A program made the translations under genes and the position numbers. The notes under the pieces are model-generated. The model was not told the origin of the DNA and made no database searches. It was given only the letters and a program-made list of their open reading frames with translations. Source: Cytophagia bacterium (GTDB lineage Bacteria > Bacteroidota > Bacteroidia > Cytophagales > Microscillaceae). Taken from it: a DNA stretch of 32,749 nt. Positions 27,700 through 32,749 of the stretch are shown here, in pieces (the stretch's first letter is position 1; each line of letters opens with the position of its first letter). Location of the stretch: assembly GCA_004294005.1 (NCBI GenBank), contig RDZP01000013.1, positions 1-32,749 of the forward strand, written 5' to 3'.

Positions 27700-27755
27700 C
27701 CTTTCAAGGACAAAGGAAGTATTACTAACCATTCTCATTCAATAAAAAATGAGAA
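27698..27755 (+). promoter_or_regulatory. Two tandem hairpins in the kdsA leader
   Basis: TTCCTTT/AAAGGAA (27698-27704 with 27712-27718) and TTCTCATT/AATGAGAA (27732-27739 with 27748-27755) are perfect inverted repeats ending 15 bases before the kdsA ATG. Neither is followed by a T-tract. They may be an RNA-stability or translation-control element; function unproven. Confidence 0.4.
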
Positions 27756-27770
27756 ATATATTGTAACATT

Positions 27771-28619
27771 ATGTCAAAATTTAAAGTAAAAGTAGGCGAT
27801 ATCGATTGTGGAGGCGATGAATTATTTTTAATATCAGGTCCTTGTGTGATTGAAGAAGAAAGCATTATGATGCGTACCGCTGAGCATCTCAAAAAGGTAA
27901 GTGAAAATTTAAAAATTAAAATTGTTTATAAATCTTCTTTCCAAAAAGATAATCGTAGTTCAGTAGATTATTATCAAGGGCCAGGTTTAGACGAAGGTTT
28001 GAAAATTTTACAAAAAATTAAAAAAGAATTTGGTTTTACTTTATTGTCTGATATTCATTATCCCGAACAAGCAAAACCTGCTGCTGAAGTGTTGGATATA
28101 ATTCAGATTCCTGCTTACTTGTGTATGCAAACTACTTTGGTAGTCGAATCTGCAAAAACAGGAAAGGTTGTCAATCTAAAACATGGACAATTTTTAGCAC
28201 CTGATAATATGAAACATCCCGTCAAAAAAATAGAAAGCGAAGGAAATCATAATATTATTTTAACAGAAAGAGGTTTTACTTTTGGTTATAATGATTTAAT
28301 TGTCGACCCAAGAAGTTTTTATCACATGAATTTGATTGGCTATCCTGTTGTGTTTGATGTTACGCATTGTATTCGTAAGTATGGCATTCCGAGTGCAGAT
28401 AAAAAAGGAGGTGCGAGAGAATTTTTACCTGTGTTGGCGCGTGCTGCTGCGGGTGCGGGCATTGATGGTATGTTTGTCGAAACACATCCTAATCCAACGA
28501 GTGCTTTGTGTGATGCGGCAAGTCAATTATGTGTTTTTGATTTGGAAGAATTTATGAAACCAATCATTGAAATTCACCAAGTCGCCAAAAAATATCAAGA
28601 TTATAAAATAGAATATTAG
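27771..28619 (+). CDS. kdsA: 3-deoxy-8-phosphooctulonate (KDO-8-P) synthase
   Basis: Condenses phosphoenolpyruvate with arabinose-5-phosphate to give KDO-8-phosphate, the committed step for the LPS inner-core sugar, in the cytoplasm. The 282-residue TIM barrel carries the expected motifs in order: ISGPCVIEE (residues 21-29), KSSFQKDNRSS, DIHYPEQ, QIPAYLCMQTTLV, NLKHGQFLAP, LTERGFTFGYNDLIVD, VVFDVTHC and FVETHPNPTSALCDAASQL. Cys25 in GPC marks the metal-dependent class (Cys at the position where the E. coli enzyme has Asn in GMNVLES). It follows the Gre-like gene and is followed by a terminator and an inositol monophosphatase gene. The assignment is secure. Confidence 0.96.
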   Translation: MSKFKVKVGDIDCGGDELFLISGPCVIEEESIMMRTAEHLKKVSENLKIKIVYKSSFQKDNRSSVDYYQGPGLDEGLKILQKIKKEFGFTLLSDIHYPEQAKPAAEVLDIIQIPAYLCMQTTLVVESAKTGKVVNLKHGQFLAPDNMKHPVKKIESEGNHNIILTERGFTFGYNDLIVDPRSFYHMNLIGYPVVFDVTHCIRKYGIPSADKKGGAREFLPVLARAAAGAGIDGMFVETHPNPTSALCDAASQLCVFDLEEFMKPIIEIHQVAKKYQDYKIEY

Positions 28620-28635
28620 TTAATATTTTTTGTTT

Positions 28636-28670
28636 ACTTCTCAAATACAAACTTGGGAAGTAATTTTTTT
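28636..28670 (+). terminator. Rho-independent terminator after kdsA
   Basis: ACTTCTCAA (28636-28644) pairs with TTGGGAAGT (28653-28661) over nine positions with one G-U, loop of eight, followed by AA and seven Ts to 28670. It overlaps a TTG at 28653 that would otherwise extend the next gene, supporting the later ATG. Confidence 0.65.
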
Positions 28671-28688
28671 ATCCAATTCAATAAAAAT

Positions 28689-29483
28689 ATGCTCAATCAA
28701 CTCACTGAAAATGTAAAAAATCTTACTTCTGATGTTGCAAAATTTATCCGCAACGAATCTAAAAATTTTGATAGAAATAAAATTGAAATCAAAGGTTTGA
28801 ATGATTTGGTATCTTATGTAGATAGAGAAGTTGAAAATCAAATTGTTAAGGTTTTAGAAGAATTATTGCCCGAAGCGAAATTTATTACAGAAGAAAACCC
28901 TGATTTTAAACAAAAAACAAACGCAGATTATCATTGGATAATTGACCCATTAGACGGAACGACCAATTTTTTACACAACTTACCCATTTTTGCTATCAGT
29001 ATTGGTTTGATGAAAGGTGATAAAATGGTTTTAGGTGTGGTACATGAGGTCAATAAAGATGAATGTTTTAGTGCTTATAAAGATGGTGGTGCTTTTTGCA
29101 ACAATGAAAAAATACAAGTATCATCTATTCAAAGTTTATCAAATTCATTGTTAGCAACAGGTTTTCCGTATCGAGATTTTGATAAAGTTCCTTATTATTT
29201 GGATATTATCAAAGAATTTATGCAGTGTACACATGGCTTGAGGCGTATGGGTTCGGCGGCGGTAGATTTGGCATATACGGCTTGTGGTCGTTTTGAGGCG
29301 TTTTTTGAGTATAACTTAAATCCTTGGGACGTGGCAGCGGGTACATTGTTGATTGAGGAGGCAGGTGGAAAAGTAACAACTTTTGATGGTGGAAATGATT
29401 TTATATTTGGTCGTGAGTTAGTTGCTTCTTGTGGTATTCAAACAGAGATGTTAGCGATAATTCAGAAGTATTGGCGAAGATGA
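28689..29483 (+). CDS. Inositol monophosphatase family protein
   Basis: A 264-residue Mg2+-dependent, Li+-sensitive-type phosphatase of the IMPase/SuhB/CysQ superfamily, cytoplasmic. Metal-binding motifs are all present: ITEENPD (first Glu pair, near residues 66-70), DPLDGTTNF starting at Asp86 (Asp86, Asp89, Gly90, Thr91), and WDVAAGTLLIEEAGG with Asp214. The substrate may be inositol-1-phosphate, or nucleotide bisphosphate as in CysQ; the sequence looks more like SuhB/IMPase. The start chosen is ATG 28689, because the frame's earlier TTG at 28653 lies in the 3' arm of the kdsA terminator. Only 69 bases separate the kdsA and IMPase reading frames. Confidence 0.92.
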   Translation: MLNQLTENVKNLTSDVAKFIRNESKNFDRNKIEIKGLNDLVSYVDREVENQIVKVLEELLPEAKFITEENPDFKQKTNADYHWIIDPLDGTTNFLHNLPIFAISIGLMKGDKMVLGVVHEVNKDECFSAYKDGGAFCNNEKIQVSSIQSLSNSLLATGFPYRDFDKVPYYLDIIKEFMQCTHGLRRMGSAAVDLAYTACGRFEAFFEYNLNPWDVAAGTLLIEEAGGKVTTFDGGNDFIFGRELVASCGIQTEMLAIIQKYWRR

Positions 29484-29554
29484 GGCTTCTGAATTGAATT
29501 TGATAATAAATAAATATAAACATTCAAAAAAATAATATCCAGAAATCACTAAAA

Positions 29555-30142
29555 ATGAAAAAAATTATCATTATTCTCACTTGTGTATTGTTGTTACACA
29601 CAAATATTTATGCACAAAAAAAAGTAAAAGTTCCGCAAAAATTTTTACAATCGATGCAGGGTGATTGGAAAGGAAAACTAACTTATACTGATTATCAAGA
29701 CGACTTAACTCAAGTTACTATGGACGTTTGGGTGCAAAATACCATTGTAAACAAAAAACTTATCAAACAATTTTTTTATAAAGAACCTGATGGCAATACA
29801 AAACAAAAATCAAAATCACAAGATACAATATATATTAGTAAAAATGGTGAAAATTGGATAGAATCAGGCTACAAAATGCCTTTTAAAATAAAAGAATATA
29901 CTACCAAAAAAAGTGAGCAAAGTAGTGAAACAATAGAAAATGGTGTCAAAATAAAAAGCAGTGCATCAGCAAGTAGTGAACAGAGTATAGTGATGGAAAC
30001 AACAGAAGACGATAATAATAAAAAATCTACTATCAGAATTACTATCACAACTACACAAAACACTATGAACATTAAAAAAGAAGTTAAATACAATGGTACT
30101 GACAACTTTTTTGTGAGAAGTAGTTTTTATTACATAAAATAG
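29555..30142 (+). CDS. Small exported protein of unknown function
   Basis: I do not recognise the family. The 195-residue product has a clear signal peptide (cleavage after IYA, residue 20). The mature part begins with a Lys-rich segment and FLQSMQGDWKGKLTYTDYQDD, resembling the first strand of lipocalin-like or heme-binding-like barrels (GxW motif), and continues as alternating strands with a Ser/Thr-rich low-complexity stretch (about 115-165). No cysteine, no sorting domain. It lies 71 bases after the IMPase gene and ends at a strong convergent terminator; probably periplasmic. Confidence 0.75.
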   Translation: MKKIIIILTCVLLLHTNIYAQKKVKVPQKFLQSMQGDWKGKLTYTDYQDDLTQVTMDVWVQNTIVNKKLIKQFFYKEPDGNTKQKSKSQDTIYISKNGENWIESGYKMPFKIKEYTTKKSEQSSETIENGVKIKSSASASSEQSIVMETTEDDNNKKSTIRITITTTQNTMNIKKEVKYNGTDNFFVRSSFYYIK

Positions 30143-30150
30143 ATTTGGAC

Positions 30151-30235
30151 AAAGGAGGAAGTAGTAACTCTTGCTTGTGTCCTCACAAGCAATAACAAAA
30201 GTATTTATTCTTCTCCTTTATTTTTTTTATTTTTA
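30151..30235. terminator. Terminator with nested stems between convergent genes
   Basis: An inner perfect stem TTGCTTGTG (30171-30179) / CACAAGCAA (30184-30192) with loop TCCT sits inside an outer stem AAAGGAG (30151-30157) / CTCCTTT (30213-30219), followed by a long T-rich run to 30235. It ends the plus-strand small-protein gene (stop 30142); the minus-strand gene's stop begins at 30233. Confidence 0.7.
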
Positions 30236-30667
30236 TTGTAATTTTTTATCTTTAATACTTTTCCAAAGTGCAGATTTGAGTTCAGGTTTTATTGCAATAT
30301 CCGCCAATGAATCCGCAAACAAAAATTCATATCCTGCTCTATTTTGCCAAATATATTTTGGTTCATAAATAGGAAATTGAGGTAATTTTCTTTCAATACC
30401 AAATGAAATAACGCTATTTGAGGGTAACTCTACAATGCTTTGATAAGGAAATGTATAAGCAATATTCAATACTTTGATGACATCAATATTCAAACCAATA
30501 CCATTCATAATTTTTTCCAATAATTCCTCTTCTTTTGGCGGTAGATTTTCTCCTTGTCCATTTTCAAACAAAACCAACAAAGGAAAACGAATATATGACT
30601 TTTGAGCCACTACTTCTCCTCGTAATAATTGTTTCAAAAAATCAATGTCTTTAATGGGTTTGAGCAT
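30233..30667 (-). CDS. Small conserved-looking protein, possibly HolD (pol III psi)-like
   Basis: A 144-residue soluble protein. The start is ATG 30667 (product MLKPIKDIDFLKQLL); the frame extends upstream to 30727, but a full promoter match lies inside that extension. The pattern is: LLVLFENGQ strand, PKEEELLEKIMNGIGLNIDVIKVLNIAY (helix-strand), VISFGIERKLP, then YEFLFADSLADIAIKPELKSALWKSIK at the end. The order of an FG strand, a short loop and a terminal K-x-x-LW-x-x-K helix recalls uracil-glycosylase-fold HolD/psi-like proteins of Bacteroidota, but this is a resemblance noticed by eye. It is downstream of, and close to, the Omp85 gene's stop (30736) but has its own promoter inside the Omp85 3' gap. 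Confidence 0.6.
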   Translation of the reverse strand: MLKPIKDIDFLKQLLRGEVVAQKSYIRFPLLVLFENGQGENLPPKEEELLEKIMNGIGLNIDVIKVLNIAYTFPYQSIVELPSNSVISFGIERKLPQFPIYEPKYIWQNRAGYEFLFADSLADIAIKPELKSALWKSIKDKKLQ

Positions 30668-30688
30668 ATTTTTAACGCAATATTTTGA

Positions 30689-30720
30689 CAAAAATAAATA
30701 AAATATTTGAAAAAAACAAA
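30689..30720 (-). promoter_or_regulatory. Bacteroidota-type promoter for the 30233-30667 gene
   Basis: Minus strand TTTG-N20-TATTTTTG, a full consensus match. Predicted start near 30684, 17 bases before ATG 30667, which fixes that start. Confidence 0.6.
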
Positions 30721-30735
30721 AAAACAAAGAAAAAT

Positions 30736-32496
30736 CTAAAATCTCGCCACAAATCCTAAATGAATTTTGGCATGATTGGTATTAAAATTTTGTGTTTTTG
30801 ATTGTCCTAATGCGTAAGCCACCTGAAAAATACCCGCCTGTGTCGTAAAACTCAAACCGATTCCTGTGCCAAAAGGCGTATCATTCATTTCTTCTTTAAA
30901 CGTTTTTTGTTGAACAAATGCTTGGTCAAAAAATAAAAATAAATAAGATTCATTTTCCCAAAAATACCTATATTCTGCTGTTGCCAATAAAAAAGTACTT
31001 GCAAAAAAACTATTTTCATTAAAACCTCTCAAAGATTGCAAACCACCCACTCTCATCAAATCATTAAAAACCAAAAAAGTATTGTTTAAAGTCATAAAAC
31101 TACCTTTTAATAGTAACGTTGCTCTTTTTTGTAATCTTATATAATGTAAATAATCGATATTAAAACTCCATTGTGCTGTTCTTAAAGGTATATTTTTATA
31201 CAAACTATCTGCCCAAAAAGGATTTTTAATGATAGATTTATAACCCCAACGCCCTTCAATTTTGATTTTCTGCCCTTGTTTTGGATAAAAAATATCGTCC
31301 AAACCTTGCCAATCATACCCCAAACCATAAGAAGTATATTGCCCGTCAGCAATTTGTGGTAATTCATTTACACTTCGAAATGTATTTGCTTCACCCAAAT
31401 TAGAGCGTCTATTTTGAATACTCAAACTTAATTTTGCACGATTAGGCAGCCTATACAAAAGGCTTGCTTTCAAATCTAAATTCAAAAAACTACTATCTTG
31501 TCGTACCGATTGTAAACCTAATTGTAAATCAAAGTTTTTTTTGAAAAGCAAAGGGTGTTCATAATTTAATTCTAACCATTGTGCTTGCGACTGCAAACGC
31601 TGCCATCTTCCCGAAAAATTAATTCCTCTCTGCAAAATATTTTTGAGTGCGATATTAATATCACCCGTAACTAAAACTTGTCCTTGTCTTTCTTCATTAG
31701 GCAAAATACCTATAATACCATCAAAACGGTTCGCATTTCTTTTGTTAATTTCCAATTCAACACTTGCTAAATTTTCTCTGAATGTTACAACAGGATTTTT
31801 TTCGAGAGATAAATAAGACATTTCTTTCAATCGCCTATTGATTTGTATTATTTTTTGATGTTGATAAGCGTTGCCTGCTTTGATTCCTAACCAAGTCATC
31901 AAAAACCACTTTTCAATCTTTGCATTTCCTTTTATTTTAATACTATCAAAAAAAACGGCTTTTTCTGCTTTGTAATTGATAGTTGCTGAAATTTCATTTT
32001 CTCCTACCATTACACTGTCCAAATTGACTTGTGCAAAAGGAAAGCCGTTATTTTGTGCATATTGTATTATTTTTTGCGATATTTTTTTCCATTCTACCCA
32101 ATCAAAATCATTTTTTTCAAAATATTTTTCTTTAAAACCAATATTTTCAGCAATAATTGTTGGTAAATTTCCTATTTTTAGTTGATTCCAACTTGTTTTT
32201 TTGAGGGCATCAATGATAATATAAATCGTATCTTTTGTATTTTTTTGGATAGAATAATTATCATTCCAACGCCCAGAGGCTAATCTTTCTTCTCTGTATG
32301 TAGTAAGTTTTTTCATCAATGAAGTGCTGTCTTTTCCTGAAAAATAGATGATTTCTTGTTTTTCTTTATTGGTTTTGATGGAAATCGTCATTGTTTTTTG
32401 TGCCAATAGAGAAGAAACACAAGATAAAAAAACAAAGAAAAGGAAAATAAATAGAGATGTAAAATAGCTAAAAAAAGAGTAAATTATTTTTTTCAT
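30736..32496 (-). CDS. Omp85-superfamily outer-membrane protein (POTRA plus 16-strand barrel)
   Basis: The 586-residue product has a long signal sequence (to about residue 33, ending SLLAQ). POTRA-like segments follow (about 120-265: FDWVEWKKISQKIIQYAQNNGFPFAQVNLD, then IKIKGNAKIEKWFLMTWLGIKAGNAYQ with an RRLKEMSYL helix), then a beta-barrel (about 270-586) ending in FVARF, a terminal-Phe barrel signature. The Omp85 loop-6 motif appears as VGGLQSLRGFNEN near residue 490 (the VRGF/Y motif of BamA/TamA/FhaC). It is shorter than BamA and has fewer POTRA domains, so a TamA-like or lipid/protein-export relative is more likely than the essential BamA. Its promoter lies about 115 bases upstream next to a REP-like element. 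Confidence 0.88.
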   Translation of the reverse strand: MKKIIYSFFSYFTSLFIFLFFVFLSCVSSLLAQKTMTISIKTNKEKQEIIYFSGKDSTSLMKKLTTYREERLASGRWNDNYSIQKNTKDTIYIIIDALKKTSWNQLKIGNLPTIIAENIGFKEKYFEKNDFDWVEWKKISQKIIQYAQNNGFPFAQVNLDSVMVGENEISATINYKAEKAVFFDSIKIKGNAKIEKWFLMTWLGIKAGNAYQHQKIIQINRRLKEMSYLSLEKNPVVTFRENLASVELEINKRNANRFDGIIGILPNEERQGQVLVTGDINIALKNILQRGINFSGRWQRLQSQAQWLELNYEHPLLFKKNFDLQLGLQSVRQDSSFLNLDLKASLLYRLPNRAKLSLSIQNRRSNLGEANTFRSVNELPQIADGQYTSYGLGYDWQGLDDIFYPKQGQKIKIEGRWGYKSIIKNPFWADSLYKNIPLRTAQWSFNIDYLHYIRLQKRATLLLKGSFMTLNNTFLVFNDLMRVGGLQSLRGFNENSFFASTFLLATAEYRYFWENESYLFLFFDQAFVQQKTFKEEMNDTPFGTGIGLSFTTQAGIFQVAYALGQSKTQNFNTNHAKIHLGFVARF

Positions 32497-32512
32497 TGTT
32501 TAAAAATTGTAC

Positions 32513-32532
32513 CAACGGACTTTAGTCTGTTG
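32513..32532. repeat. Near-perfect hairpin in the Omp85 gene leader
   Basis: CAACGGACT (32513-32521) pairs with AGTCTGTTG (32524-32532) with one G-U, loop TT. It lies 17 bases before the ATG at 32496 on the transcript and stands out from the AT-rich background; no T-tract. Confidence 0.6.
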
Positions 32533-32608
32533 TGATTATTTTGGGAAATAGCATATTAAAGCCTATTGATGTGTTTTTTCTTAATTGAATGGCAGTTATT
32601 AGTATTTA

Positions 32609-32640
32609 CAAAGATAGTATATTTATTTTTAAAAAGCAAA
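32609..32640 (-). promoter_or_regulatory. Bacteroidota-type promoter for the Omp85 gene
   Basis: Minus strand TTTG-N20-TATCTTTG, full match at the preferred spacing. Predicted start near 32603 with a leader of about 107 bases containing the 32513-32532 hairpin. Confidence 0.6.
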
Positions 32641-32652
32641 AAATACAATAAT

Positions 32653-32749
32653 TTTGGGCGATTACGGGCTATCGTGCAAAGCACAGAGCCAAAAAAGAGA
32701 GAAAAAACTCGCAAAGCCTCGTTTTTCTCTCTTTTTGTCTCTGCAAGTC
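32653..32749 (+). repeat. REP-like dispersed palindromic element, copy B (runs off window)
   Basis: Matches copy A (14381-14478, opposite strand) with one substitution and one indel over 98 positions. It has the same 15-base inverted repeat (32692-32706 with 32722-32736) and GGCT/AGCC-GTGC/GCAC stem (32667-32690). The window ends inside it, so its full length is unknown. It begins 13 bases beyond the -33 box of the Omp85 promoter. Confidence 0.85.

Noticed and set aside
28653-28688. TTG-started 12-codon extension of the inositol monophosphatase.
   Set aside because: It lies in the 3' arm and T-tract of the kdsA terminator; the ATG at 28689 gives the normal family N-terminus.
30668-30727. Twenty-codon N-terminal extension of the small 30233-30667 protein (MFFCFFQIFYLF...).
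   Set aside because: A full promoter match (30689-30720) lies within it, so it is not transcribed from that promoter; the hydrophobic run is encoded by an A/T tract.
1-32749. tRNA, rRNA, CRISPR arrays, transposases, integrase or prophage genes.
   Set aside because: Intergenic gaps were read on both strands; none contains a cloverleaf, regularly spaced repeats or recognisable mobile-element proteins. The two REP-like units are the only repeats over 50 bases noticed.

Overview
The window is about 32.7 kb of strongly AT-rich DNA (roughly 30 % GC by eye) from a Gram-negative member of the Bacteroidota, most likely a Cytophagales- or Flavobacteriia-like bacterium. The evidence is a SusC/SusD pair, a secreted protein with a type IX secretion (PNP-type) C-terminal sorting domain, an Omp85-family outer-membrane protein, a KDO-8-phosphate synthase for LPS, and at least six intergenic sites matching the Bacteroidota sigma factor consensus TTTG-N19/20-TAnnTTTG. 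No rRNA, tRNA, CRISPR array, transposase or phage gene was found.

Layout: (1) 0.1-4.5 kb, minus strand: SusC then SusD, with a good promoter ahead of susC. (2) 4.5-5.2 kb: a 650-base AT-rich divergent intergenic region. (3) 5.2-11.4 kb, plus strand: a tripartite export set (HlyD-type adaptor, MacB/FtsX-type permease, TolC-type channel) with a class 1 OLD-type ATPase/TOPRIM nuclease gene sitting between the permease and the channel; no ABC ATPase gene is present. A bidirectional terminator closes it. (4) 11.4-21.9 kb, minus strand: a long same-strand run. Read in transcription order it begins with a four-PAS histidine kinase, a SiaC-like (DUF1987) phosphoprotein, a YbjN-like protein and a lone receiver domain, then a NAD-dependent epimerase, an M1 metallopeptidase, a multi-pass membrane protein, a WG-repeat protein and a secreted protein with four 32-residue repeats. 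(5) 22.1-24.3 kb, minus: a DUF3108 protein and a CE7-like esterase. (6) 24.7-30.1 kb, plus: T9SS substrate, GreA/GreB-like factor, KdsA, inositol monophosphatase, small secreted protein. (7) 30.2-32.5 kb, minus: a small possibly HolD-like protein and an Omp85 protein, ending at a second copy of a dispersed repeat.

The most interesting points are: the kinase/SiaC/YbjN/receiver cluster, which looks like a two-component version of a SiaC switch without SiaA or SiaB; a pair of nearly identical REP-like elements in inverted orientation 18 kb apart, one of which supplies the start codon and about the first 43 residues of the WG-repeat protein; and the OLD nuclease lodged inside the export operon. 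Promoter positions helped to correct one start site (30667), and a terminator stem corrected another (28689).
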